Source: Shewanella sp. 10N.286.48.A6 (lineage in GTDB: Bacteria; Pseudomonadota; Gammaproteobacteria; Enterobacterales; Shewanellaceae). From it: a stretch of DNA of 64,000 bases. The notes under the pieces are model-generated. The model had not been told where the DNA came from and made no database searches. It saw nothing but the letters and a program-made list of their open reading frames with translations. Shown one piece after another: positions 35,793-44,654 of the stretch. Every line of letters starts with the position of its first letter. Position 1 is the first letter of the stretch. The stretch spans positions 76,191 through 140,190 of the forward strand of contig NZ_MCVI01000017.1 of NCBI RefSeq assembly GCF_002873135.1, given 5' to 3'. Position numbers and translations under genes: made by a program.

Positions 35793-38102
35793 ATGAAACC
35801 TAAGATTGAATTATTAGCCCCTGGCGGTGATGTCGAGGCGATTAAAGCCGCAATTATTGCTGGTGCAGATGCTGTTTATTGCGGCTTAGATACCTTTAAC
35901 GCTCGTAATCGCGCTGCTAATATTTCTTTTGACCAATTGGTTGGGATCATTCGACTTGCCCATCAGTACGACTGCGAAATCTTCTTAACCTTGAATATCG
36001 TTATTCTTGAGCAAGAATTTAAAACCTTAATGAAGTTACTTAATAAGTTGGTAAATACCACCTTAGACGGCGTTATTGTGCAAGATTTGGGCTTACTGTA
36101 TGTACTGAGAAAACATTTTCCGACTTTAGCTATTCACGCTTCAACCCAGTTAACCACCCACAATGCAGGCCAAATCCCGTTTTTAAAGCATTTAGGCGCA
36201 GAGCGGGTGAATTTATCCCGTGAACTAAACCTACGTGAAATCACCACTCTTGCTGAAGTTGGCCGCGAGCATGACATGCTCCTTGAAGTGTTTGTCCATG
36301 GCTCATTATGTGTGGCGTTTTCAGGTTTATGTTACTCAACCTCAGCCAGCGCGGGTAACTCAGGTAACCGAGGCCGCTGTAGCCAAGCTTGTCGTGAAGA
36401 GTATGAAACCACTGAATCAGGTAATAATTTTCCGCTAAACATTAAAGATAACTCCGCCTTTTTTGACCTACCGGCGTTAATTGAAGCTGGAGTGTATTCA
36501 TTTAAAGTTGAAGGCCGTATTAAAGGTGCCAGTTACGTACATACTGTGATTGATAGTTTCCGTAAGCAAATTGATGGCTATGTTGAAACAGGTGAATTGA
36601 CCCAAGATGGCGAGCGCTTATATAAAGTATTTAACCGCGACTTTACCAACGCCTTTTTACGCGGCGATTTAAACCAATCAATGTTTATTGATAACCCACG
36701 GGATAACTCTAAAAATCATTTGGTTGACCAATTAAAAGCAGAAAAAGGTGAGTCGATTTCAGTGGTGCAAATCCACGATGCCCAGCAGCAATTGCAAATC
36801 GATAAGCAGCAAATTAATGCCTCTGTGGATGATAAAATTGCCCACTTAAGTATTGAGAAAATCAAGCTATCATTGGCCTTTGCCAGTAAACAAGGTCAGC
36901 CCTTAAGCCTGACTGTTACCACTGAACAAATGAGCAGTAAACTGGCCTCGGCAGAGCAGCAAACCTTAGTGCTGCATTCAAGCAGTAGTATGCTGCCAAG
37001 CGAAAAACTCAGTGTTGACCAAGAAGCCATTGAAAAGCGTTTTAAAAATATCAATAACGCCAATTATGAATTAATCAGCTTAGATTGCAGTGGTTTAGCA
37101 GATGGCTTAAGTATTCCATATCGCGAGATCACCACCCTTAAAAATCAGCTGTTAGCTTATTTAAACGATGGCATTGAAGTGATCCCAACGGTTGAGTTAC
37201 CAAAACTTGAACGCCACCCTAAAGTGGCAGTAAAAGCTGACGCTGAAACAGTCCAGCCACAGTTATCTATTTTGATTTGTGATGAAGCGGATGTGGCACT
37301 AGCCCAAGCAACCGATGCTGATATTTATTTCAAACTGCCAGATGCCTATAAACGTGGCTGCACTAAATATGTGGAATTCTTCAAGCAAAACCCACGCTTA
37401 ATTCCATGGTTCCCGCCAGTATTGATTGGTAAAGATTACGATGCAGCGCTTAATATTTTACAACAAGTAAAACCTGAGCTTATCGTAACTAACAATACAG
37501 GTATTGCTTATCACGCCCAAAAGCTAGGTGTTAAATGGATTGCTGGACCATTTTTAAATACCACCAACTCATACGCTTTATTAGCCTTAAAAGAAGGCTT
37601 TGATTGTAGCGGTGCGTTTATTTCAAATGAAATTAACCGCCAACAAATGAAGCAATTAGCCCGACCTAAAGACTTTAAAATGCTTTACAGCATTTATCAT
37701 CCAATTTTGTTAATGGCCAGCAGACAATGCTTCTTCCAACAAAGTGTTGGCTGTGAAAAACCACGTATTGATAATGGCTGTATGCTGTCTTGTGATAAAT
37801 CCACCAGCATTAAAAACTTAAAAGGTGACTCTTTTGCCATTGATAAGCAAAAAGCTGGCTACCCAAGTATTTATAATCAAGACCAATTCTTGAACATGGA
37901 TATCGTTGACGATTTAGCTGATTTATTTGACGGCTTCATGATTGATTTAACCAACATTGGTGCAGGCAGTCGAGTCTCACCAGACAAGCTGGCATTGATA
38001 AAACAGTTTGAGCAATTGCTACAAGGCAATCAAAACGTTAAGTCAGAACTTGCCGCCATGGTGCCAGAGTCAACGGTTGATCAGTACATCAACGGTTTGT
38101 AA
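35793..38102 (+). CDS. Peptidase U32 family protein (RlhA/YdcP-like)
   Basis: The 769-residue protein has the U32 core at residues 1-330: ELLAPGGDVEAIKAAIIAGA, DGVIVQDLGLL, HASTQLTTHN, FVHGSLCVAFSGLCY and the NRGRCSQACREEY cysteine signature. E. coli RlhA, a family member, hydroxylates C2501 of 23S rRNA; members use an Fe-S cluster and are not proven peptidases. The C-terminal part (about 640-670) carries another Cys cluster (RQCFFQQSVGCEKPR, CMLSCDKST). The assignment as RlhA itself is tentative because several U32 paralogs exist. Confidence 0.85.
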   Translation: MKPKIELLAPGGDVEAIKAAIIAGADAVYCGLDTFNARNRAANISFDQLVGIIRLAHQYDCEIFLTLNIVILEQEFKTLMKLLNKLVNTTLDGVIVQDLGLLYVLRKHFPTLAIHASTQLTTHNAGQIPFLKHLGAERVNLSRELNLREITTLAEVGREHDMLLEVFVHGSLCVAFSGLCYSTSASAGNSGNRGRCSQACREEYETTESGNNFPLNIKDNSAFFDLPALIEAGVYSFKVEGRIKGASYVHTVIDSFRKQIDGYVETGELTQDGERLYKVFNRDFTNAFLRGDLNQSMFIDNPRDNSKNHLVDQLKAEKGESISVVQIHDAQQQLQIDKQQINASVDDKIAHLSIEKIKLSLAFASKQGQPLSLTVTTEQMSSKLASAEQQTLVLHSSSSMLPSEKLSVDQEAIEKRFKNINNANYELISLDCSGLADGLSIPYREITTLKNQLLAYLNDGIEVIPTVELPKLERHPKVAVKADAETVQPQLSILICDEADVALAQATDADIYFKLPDAYKRGCTKYVEFFKQNPRLIPWFPPVLIGKDYDAALNILQQVKPELIVTNNTGIAYHAQKLGVKWIAGPFLNTTNSYALLALKEGFDCSGAFISNEINRQQMKQLARPKDFKMLYSIYHPILLMASRQCFFQQSVGCEKPRIDNGCMLSCDKSTSIKNLKGDSFAIDKQKAGYPSIYNQDQFLNMDIVDDLADLFDGFMIDLTNIGAGSRVSPDKLALIKQFEQLLQGNQNVKSELAAMVPESTVDQYINGL

Positions 38103-38136
38103 TACCAACCCGCTGATTTATTGATAACACAGTAAC

Positions 38137-38173
38137 AAAGCCCTGATGTAGCTCGCGACATCAGGGCTTTTTT
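38137..38173 (+). terminator. Terminator after the U32 gene
   Basis: A 13-bp stem (AAAGCCCTGATGT/ACATCAGGGCTTT) with an 8-nt loop is followed by a T-run. Confidence 0.92.
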
Positions 38174-38481
38174 GTCTTCACAATATGATTTTTGGGGATA
38201 GGTAAGGTATTTAAAATCAGCAACTAATGCTAAAAAAATCCAAATATTACCACGTTAAATGTAACAATTTGAATCGCGCGTTGAATGTTATCAAAATATT
38301 TAAACGCTTGTTTTAATAGCTGCTTTTAATACACCTTAAATCCCTTCTCGATTTTAGCGTCGTAACTTACGGAATTTACACTGTTATTATTTGTTGCTTA
38401 AATTGCATTTACCTTAAAGTGAGGTCAGAATCACACCACCCAAGTTTACTTGATCTTAGTCACAAAATAATCAGAAAAAAT
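38174..38481. other. Intergenic leader of the PAS chemoreceptor gene
   Basis: This AT-rich region of about 300 bp has no clear sigma-28 or sigma-54 element and no other ORF worth calling. Confidence 0.5.
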
Positions 38482-40044
38482 ATGACAGCACGTATAACAA
38501 GTAATAAAGAATATCTGTTCTCACCTGATAAAGCATTAATTTCCAGCACTGATCCACAAGGGGTTATTACCCACTGTAACCAAGCATTCATCGACACCAG
38601 TGGCTATAGCCGAGAAGAGCTAATTGGTCAGCCGCATAACCTTGTTCGCCACCCAGATATGCCCAAAGCGGTATTTGAAACTATGTGGCAGACATTAAAG
38701 TCTGGCAAGGTATGGATGGGGCTGGTAAAAAATCGCCGCAAAAATGGAGACTATTACTGGGTGAGTGCTTTTGTCACTCCAGTTTATGATGGTAATAAAC
38801 TGGTGGGCTATGAGTCGGTACGTGTGCAAGCTGAACCCGATGAAAAACTACGTGCGAGCAGTGCTTATGCGCGCATCAATGCTGGCAAGTCAGCATCATC
38901 GCTGCGCAGTCGCCTAAAATTGGGCTTCACTAAAGCATTACCAATTATTCTGCCCTCACTAATACTCACCTTAATGCTTGCTTGGCAAGGTAACAGCGTC
39001 GCGGCTACAGCCAGCTTAATCGCTGGACTAGTAAGCCTTGGCTGGAGTTTGCAGCAACAAGCTAGTCAGTGGAATAAACTACTATTAATTAGCCCTAAAT
39101 CATTTGCCAATGAAACTGTTGCCCAAACCTACTTTGATGATACTGGCACCAGCGCCCAAGCTAAAATGGCTTTCATTAGTGAAATAGCCCGCTGCCGCAC
39201 AGCATTAACTCGTATCGATGAGTCAGTTAGTGGCTTAGACAAAATTTCCAATATCAGTAAAACTCAAGTGTCAGTGACTCAAGCAGCGGTAGAGCATCAA
39301 GGCTTAGCGACTCAACAAATTGCCTCAGCGATCACCCAGATGTCCCAAGCTATTCAAGAAGTCGCCCAAAAAATTGAAGAAAACTCTCACAGTGCAGAAA
39401 ATGCCATTAGCTTTGTTGATTCTGGCGCAGCGCTGGCCGATGAGTCCCTAAGCTCAATCCACCAGCTAAGTCATGCGGTTGACAGCATTGCTATTACGAT
39501 TAAAGAGTTAGCCACCTCAACTGAAGAAATCGGTCAAGCGGCCAATTTAATTTCCTCCATTGCTGAACAAACCAACTTACTGGCTCTCAATGCTGCCATT
39601 GAAGCGGCTCGGGCTGGAGAGCAAGGCCGTGGCTTCAGTGTTGTCGCCGATGAAGTGCGCGCCCTTGCCTTAAAAACCCGTGAATCAACCGACCAAATCC
39701 ACAGTGTCATTAAGCAGTTGTCGGCTCGTACTAATGCCGCTGTTGATATGTCACACCAAGGTGAAATTGCCACTAAAAATGGCCTTGAAGTAGTTGAGAA
39801 AACTCGCTCATCACTGGAAAAAATAAAAGGTGCGGTGACGAATATTACCGATATGACCTTTCAAATGTCCTCAGCAGTTGAAGAGCAAAGCGCTGTTGCA
39901 GAGCACATCAACCAGCAAATTATTGAAATTGCTGATGGGGCAACAGATACGGGCTCTGCGGCCAATAAGTCACTCAATGCCAGTGAGGAGTTAGAAAAAA
40001 CCATCAAGGTATTTCACTCTCTTATTCGCCGTTTTAAATTATAA
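38482..40044 (+). CDS. Aer-like PAS-domain methyl-accepting chemotaxis protein
   Basis: Residues about 15-120 form a PAS domain of Aer type ([57 protein letters not shown]), which in Aer binds FAD and senses redox or energy state. Two short membrane helices follow (about 150-200), then a signalling domain with the hairpin tip [20 protein letters not shown] and [15 protein letters not shown]. There is no periplasmic ligand domain. A GTG at 38419 also opens the frame; I prefer the ATG at 38482, though neither has a strong ribosome site. Confidence 0.9.
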   Translation: MTARITSNKEYLFSPDKALISSTDPQGVITHCNQAFIDTSGYSREELIGQPHNLVRHPDMPKAVFETMWQTLKSGKVWMGLVKNRRKNGDYYWVSAFVTPVYDGNKLVGYESVRVQAEPDEKLRASSAYARINAGKSASSLRSRLKLGFTKALPIILPSLILTLMLAWQGNSVAATASLIAGLVSLGWSLQQQASQWNKLLLISPKSFANETVAQTYFDDTGTSAQAKMAFISEIARCRTALTRIDESVSGLDKISNISKTQVSVTQAAVEHQGLATQQIASAITQMSQAIQEVAQKIEENSHSAENAISFVDSGAALADESLSSIHQLSHAVDSIAITIKELATSTEEIGQAANLISSIAEQTNLLALNAAIEAARAGEQGRGFSVVADEVRALALKTRESTDQIHSVIKQLSARTNAAVDMSHQGEIATKNGLEVVEKTRSSLEKIKGAVTNITDMTFQMSSAVEEQSAVAEHINQQIIEIADGATDTGSAANKSLNASEELEKTIKVFHSLIRRFKL

Positions 40045-40067
40045 GCCGCTATAGGGAAAACTGATCT

Positions 40068-40091
40068 CAGTGCGCTGTATTGGGCGCACTG
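40068..40091 (+). terminator. Stem-loop after the chemoreceptor gene
   Basis: An 8-bp stem (CAGTGCGC/GCGCACTG) lies 24 nt past the stop. No T-run follows, so terminator function is uncertain. Confidence 0.45.
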
Positions 40092-40310
40092 AAGTCATGA
40101 TAACCCTCTTGGCAAGCTTGTGTAATGAGCCTGCTTCAATCTGCCTGTTTCAATATCAAGCGATGCAATACAGGCTGTTCCCAAAACAAGCCAGCCTCAA
40201 TAAAGCCCTTCTCTGTGTTCTTATCCCAAAGCTAGGCAAGAGCTAGCACTATTTATAGCGAAAAGTTATAATTGGCCACTTAATTACCCTTTAAACCCTA
40301 GGAGCTATTT

Positions 40311-40790
40311 TTGGCACACACTTACATCCCGCTAGATGTGTATAAGCGCAAGTGGATTTTTAACCATAAAGATTTGCCTGTTGCTGATGAAGACAAAGCA
40401 TTAATCAAACCGTTAACGGACAAAAGTGCCATGATGGTTTGGAATCAATGGATAAGTAATAAGTGTAATCGTGCTGAATTATTTTCTAAGGGTGACTGGG
40501 CAGCTAAGCAAGATGCTTGGAAGCAAACCGAGCACTGGCAAGCGGCATGGGACTCTGAAGATAATACCCTGCCAGAACCGATTGCTGAGTTTATTGACTG
40601 GAGTGACGATACCCAAGTATTTTTCTGTTATGAAAAATACCAAATCATCGAAACCACCTGGGCAGTGTTTGCTCAAAACTGGAAAGCCTTTTTGTTTTTC
40701 GATGATGGTCCAATTTTGATCGCCCCGAAAAAGAAACAAGCCATTATGTTCGAGCAAAATGGCCAATATAAGCTAGGAACGCGTTCGTAG
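40311..40790 (+). CDS. Conserved cytosolic protein (DUF2947-like)
   Basis: This 159-residue soluble protein is rich in Trp (about 12 residues) and Lys, with segments YIPLDVYKRKWIFNHKDLP and FLFFDDGPILIAPKKKQAIM. It resembles a family of uncharacterised proteins common in marine Gammaproteobacteria (DUF2947 from memory). No catalytic motif is evident. The start is TTG with AGGAG 7 nt upstream. Confidence 0.7.
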   Translation: MAHTYIPLDVYKRKWIFNHKDLPVADEDKALIKPLTDKSAMMVWNQWISNKCNRAELFSKGDWAAKQDAWKQTEHWQAAWDSEDNTLPEPIAEFIDWSDDTQVFFCYEKYQIIETTWAVFAQNWKAFLFFDDGPILIAPKKKQAIMFEQNGQYKLGTRS

Positions 40791-40851
40791 TCTTGTTGTG
40801 CAAAATCAGCATACAGCCCGTATAAATCACACTTTATAAAATGAGTTGCCC

Positions 40852-41412
40852 ATGAAACGACTTTCAATAATTGCCCTCACCGCTGCGTTAGTGTTACCAC
40901 AAATGGCTGAAGCTAAAACCGTTTCAGGTGTTGAGCTGGCGGATAATATGACGATTGCAGAGCAACAGCTTGCCCTTAATGGCGCAGGGGTGCGCAGCAA
41001 GTTCTTTATGGACTTATATGTTGGCAGCTTGTACTTAGCAACACCTGCAACCAATGTAGATGCGGTTATCGCCCAGCCGATATCAGTGATTAGGCTCAAT
41101 ATCACTTCTGGAATGATCACCGCAGATAAAATGACTGATGCCATTGTCGAAGGTTTTGATGCCGCCACCAATGGCGATAGCGCATCCATTCAAAGCAGTA
41201 TTGATGCGTTTATGGGACTATTTAACGAAGAAGTCAGCAAAGGCGATCAATTTACCTTTGTCACCCATAAAGACGCTGGGGTAACCAGCTTTAAAAATGG
41301 TCAAGAACAAGCCACAATTGCCAATGAAGCGTTTAGACAAGCGTTAATCAAGATTTGGCTAGGCGATGAGCCTGCTCAAAAAAGCTTACGCAAAAACATG
41401 TTGGCAAAATAA
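40852..41412 (+). CDS. Periplasmic chalcone isomerase-like protein
   Basis: The 186-residue precursor has a signal peptide (MKRLSIIALTAALVLPQMAEA) and a chalcone-isomerase-like fold: TIAEQQLALNGAGVRSKFFM, DLYVGSLYLATPA, and a late GDQFTFVTHKDAGV plus IWLGDEPAQKSLRKNMLA. Bacterial members are non-catalytic or of unknown function. A TTG two codons upstream is possible, but the ATG at 40852 gives a normal signal peptide. Confidence 0.85.
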   Translation: MKRLSIIALTAALVLPQMAEAKTVSGVELADNMTIAEQQLALNGAGVRSKFFMDLYVGSLYLATPATNVDAVIAQPISVIRLNITSGMITADKMTDAIVEGFDAATNGDSASIQSSIDAFMGLFNEEVSKGDQFTFVTHKDAGVTSFKNGQEQATIANEAFRQALIKIWLGDEPAQKSLRKNMLAK

Positions 41413-41445
41413 ACGCTGTTAATAGCGCTTAACCCACAGCCACAA

Positions 41446-41469
41446 AAAAGCGACCTGATGGTCGCTTTT
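41446..41469. terminator. Bidirectional terminator
   Basis: The stem AAAAGCGACC/GGTCGCTTTT with loop TGAT carries A/T runs on both sides. It can end both converging genes (40852-41412 plus and 41518-42477 minus). Confidence 0.9.
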
Positions 41470-41517
41470 ATAGCTAGTTTTATGTAACACCTTTGCTAAA
41501 AGGCTAGTTAATAAAGC

Positions 41518-42477
41518 TTAAAACTTAATATCAATGGCTAAACCTGCTGCCGCTTGATTTTCAATATCATCAGACACCTTAGGTTGACTTAGCTCCATTT
41601 CACCAGCAAAGAAGTAACCACCATAGGCATTAATCGATACTTTCTTGCTGATATTCCAGCCCGCACGAATAAAACTAACCCACTCTTCTACTTCAATAGT
41701 TTGCTCAGCATCAGTCACTAGAAAGCGCTCGGTACGTCTTGAAGCCCCTAAACCAAAATTCCATTTGTCATCAAGTTTATAAGATAGCTCCAAACCTGCT
41801 GGGCCACTAAAGCCTGCTTGGAATGGATTACTTAACGACAGTTTGTCGGTTATGTTCCATTTTACCGCTAGGTAAGGAATGGTTTTTACTTCAGAGATAT
41901 CATTTAAGTACGCCACCCCAACCCCAAGCATGTTACCTGACTTAAAGCGGTACATACCTGAAGCCACAACCCCATAACTTTGCGCATCTGAAGACGATGC
42001 CGTATTAGCATAGGAATATTGTAATTTCGGTGCGAATAAAAACATCCACTGGGCATTAGGGCGATAACTTAAAGATAAACCGGCACTGTATTTATTGATG
42101 GAACTCCAAGGGGTAACGTTACCTTGCAGTAGGCCTGCGCCAACATTTTTAAAGCCATAATCGAGGTTGTCATAACCTACATTGGCGCCGATAGACCACT
42201 CTTTGCCAATAGGCATCGATGCCGACAGCTTCATGCGCCATACATCACGTTGCAGTTCGGTATCTGAGCTGCCGACTTGAGCCGCTTCAGTTGAAGTGCG
42301 CGATACATGAAACTTAAACGGTGAGTAATCGTAGGCAGAAGCGGTTGCGCTAAACGCTAAGCTAGACACTGCTGCTAGCTTGGCAACATAGGGAATAGAA
42401 AGCCTTTTTGAATAACGCTTTTTAACTTCAAAGGCAGTTTGCTCTGGCACGAGGGACAAACTTGAAATCGTTTTCAT
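41518..42477 (-). CDS. Outer-membrane beta-barrel protein (DUF6268-like)
   Basis: The 319-residue precursor has a long basic n-region and a signal peptide ending near SATASAYD. The rest alternates short amphipathic strands with Tyr/Trp-rich turns and ends in AAGLAIDIKF, a terminal Phe typical of barrel insertion. AAGGAAG is 8 nt before the ATG. Function and substrate are unknown. Confidence 0.75.
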   Translation of the reverse strand: MKTISSLSLVPEQTAFEVKKRYSKRLSIPYVAKLAAVSSLAFSATASAYDYSPFKFHVSRTSTEAAQVGSSDTELQRDVWRMKLSASMPIGKEWSIGANVGYDNLDYGFKNVGAGLLQGNVTPWSSINKYSAGLSLSYRPNAQWMFLFAPKLQYSYANTASSSDAQSYGVVASGMYRFKSGNMLGVGVAYLNDISEVKTIPYLAVKWNITDKLSLSNPFQAGFSGPAGLELSYKLDDKWNFGLGASRRTERFLVTDAEQTIEVEEWVSFIRAGWNISKKVSINAYGGYFFAGEMELSQPKVSDDIENQAAAGLAIDIKF

Positions 42478-42646
42478 TAATCGCTTCCTTTCTCATTATT
42501 ATATCGATCGAAATTATCAGGTATAAATCATAACGTCTATACTGGAACGCTTTTAAATTGGATCACTATTTCAATATTTTATGACACTTTTCAGCGCTGA
42601 AAACCATGTTATCTAAGCCAGTTTGCGATAACCCAGCTTACCGCTG

Positions 42647-43288
42647 CTACACTCGATGGGCTTTTAAAAACATCTGCGTGGTATCTTCAATATATTGCGC
42701 CCGTTTAGGCATTAAGTCTGTGGCATCTAGGCGCAGCTCTAAACGCAGCTTCAGCTCACCAAAAAGCATTAAACTTAAGCGAACGGCGCAGTCATGGGGC
42801 TGGGGGAAATAATACTCACCGTGCTGATTCACCGCGGTAAAGTAATCCGCCAGCAAGGCTAAAATATGCTTAGGGCCGGCATCAAAATACAGCTTTGATA
42901 GCTCTGGATGGGTATCAGCATGAGCAAGACAAGTTTTGAAAACTGCTAATACTTCTTCACTCACAACCAAATCACTAAACTGTTTTGCAAAGGTAACTAT
43001 TGTTTGCTCAGCATTGAGTGAGTCATTTAATAAGTTGCCGGTCAGTTGATGCACCACACACTTAGATTCTATCGCCGCGACAAATAACTCATCTTTAGAA
43101 CCAAAGTGTGAATACACCGTTTGCTTAGAGACTTCAGCTTTTTTCGCGACCAAATCCATACTGGTATTAGGAAAACCTTGCACGCAAAAAAGCTCAATGG
43201 CTGCATCTAAAATCCGCATTCGTTTTTGTTCGCTACGAGTTTTCACCGCACCATGATTGCACGGTGCTGAGTTTGCCTCATTTATCAT
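42647..43288 (-). CDS. TetR-family repressor of the adjacent RND efflux operon
   Basis: The 213-residue protein has the TetR HTH (RILDAAIELFCVQGFPNTSM, KKAEVSKQTVYSHFGSKDEL) and an AefR-like helical C-terminal domain. It is divergent from an efflux adaptor/permease pair with two dyad operators between, the standard arrangement for local repression and autorepression. A GTG two codons upstream (43294) is an alternative start. Confidence 0.92.
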   Translation of the reverse strand: MINEANSAPCNHGAVKTRSEQKRMRILDAAIELFCVQGFPNTSMDLVAKKAEVSKQTVYSHFGSKDELFVAAIESKCVVHQLTGNLLNDSLNAEQTIVTFAKQFSDLVVSEEVLAVFKTCLAHADTHPELSKLYFDAGPKHILALLADYFTAVNQHGEYYFPQPHDCAVRLSLMLFGELKLRLELRLDATDLMPKRAQYIEDTTQMFLKAHRV

Positions 43289-43369
43289 AATCACATCTTC
43301 TTGTATTTATGTTTGTTTTCGCTACAAGCGCAACCACGCCTTAACAATAAATAACATTTAATCACAAAT

Positions 43370-43385
43370 TAGACTGGACAGTCTA
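43370..43385. promoter_or_regulatory. TetR operator 1
   Basis: The dyad TAGACTGGACAGTCTA (6-bp arms around GGAC) is close in sequence to operator 2, in the divergent gap. Confidence 0.85.
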
Positions 43386-43413
43386 GTTTTATAGAAATAA
43401 ACTAAAACCCAAA

Positions 43414-43429
43414 TAGACTAGACAGTCTA
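43414..43429. promoter_or_regulatory. TetR operator 2
   Basis: TAGACTAGACAGTCTA differs from operator 1 at one base and lies 44 bp from it, about four helical turns, on the side nearer the efflux operon. Confidence 0.85.
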
Positions 43430-43535
43430 GTTCATTATTAGCCCAGCATCACATGATGTATTCAATTGGTCAATGCTATTAAGCCTTGGTTTTATTGAAA
43501 TTAAGGAAGTTGCAATAGCAATAGGAATGTTCACC

Positions 43536-44654
43536 ATGAATAAAGTCACCGTACAGCGTCGCGTCAATAAGCTTGGCATTATCATCAGTTTGATTTTGTT
43601 AACGGCCTGTAATGAGGCCGCAATATCCAATACGGCAACAGTGACTATTCCTAATGTGATGACCCAACCACTTAATGCCAGTAGCAGTTACCTTCAGCAG
43701 CAGCGATACACGGGTATTGTGCGCTCAAGCGATACCACCGCCATAGGCTTTGAACTGGCGGGCAAATTAAGCGACATTGTTGTTGATAGTGGCGATAGCG
43801 TCATTAAAGGGCAACAACTGGCCAAGCTTAATACCCAATTACTTCAGGCTGAGCAGCAACAATTAGCGGCGTCACTACTGCAAACCCAAGCCGATTTAGA
43901 TTTAGCGCAAAGTAATTTTAATCGCTCCGTTAAGCTGAAGAAAAAGCAGTATGTATCCCAGCAGCAGTTTGATGAAAGCCAGCAGCAAGTCGCCAGCCTG
44001 CAAGCCAATCAAAAACGCCTACAAGCCTCGCTTCATGCCACCGAATTAAAGCTAGCAAAATCCACATTAGTGGCGCCTTTTGATGGCAACATCAGTAAGC
44101 GTCACCATAATATCGGCGAAGTTATCGCCTTGGGTAGTCCGGTGTTTACCTTAATTGGTAACAACCAGCAGCAGGCTTATATTGGGGTGCCAAACACGGT
44201 CGCTATGACCATGCAAACCAATCAAAGCGTCAACATCACTGTTGGCAATCAAACCTACACTGGCACCATTGCCGGGATCAGCGCAGAAATCGATGCGGTC
44301 ACTCGCACTGTGCAGCTGCGGGTAGACTTACCCAATAACAGCCGCATGATCAATGGTGAAATCGCTTATCTTGAATACCAACAACAGGTCAATAGCGCCG
44401 GTTACTGGGTGCCCATTTCCGCACTCACTGATGGTATGCGAGGCTTATGGAATGTGTTTGTGGTCACCAAAAATGCTGACGGACAAGCCCAACTAGAGCG
44501 CCGCGACGTTGATATTATTTACACCAACCAGCAACAAGCCTTTATTAATGGCGCGATTGATAAAAATGATGTCATAGTCACTCAGGGCTTACATAAATTG
44601 GTGGTTGGCCAAATTGTTAGCCCAAGCTCACAAGCTGTTGCGAGGTCATTATGA
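43536..44654 (+). CDS. RND efflux periplasmic adaptor (membrane fusion lipoprotein)
   Basis: The 372-residue precursor has a lipobox LLTAC and the adaptor layout: beta-barrel/lipoyl segment (GKLSDIVVDSGDSVIKGQQL), Gln-rich coiled-coil hairpin (about 100-165), second lipoyl half (LVAPFDGNISKRHHNIGEVI) and barrel domain. Upstream in-frame starts exist (43473, 43527), but the ATG at 43536 puts the signal peptide close to the N-terminus. It overlaps the permease by 4 nt. Confidence 0.92.
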   Translation: MNKVTVQRRVNKLGIIISLILLTACNEAAISNTATVTIPNVMTQPLNASSSYLQQQRYTGIVRSSDTTAIGFELAGKLSDIVVDSGDSVIKGQQLAKLNTQLLQAEQQQLAASLLQTQADLDLAQSNFNRSVKLKKKQYVSQQQFDESQQQVASLQANQKRLQASLHATELKLAKSTLVAPFDGNISKRHHNIGEVIALGSPVFTLIGNNQQQAYIGVPNTVAMTMQTNQSVNITVGNQTYTGTIAGISAEIDAVTRTVQLRVDLPNNSRMINGEIAYLEYQQQVNSAGYWVPISALTDGMRGLWNVFVVTKNADGQAQLERRDVDIIYTNQQQAFINGAIDKNDVIVTQGLHKLVVGQIVSPSSQAVARSL

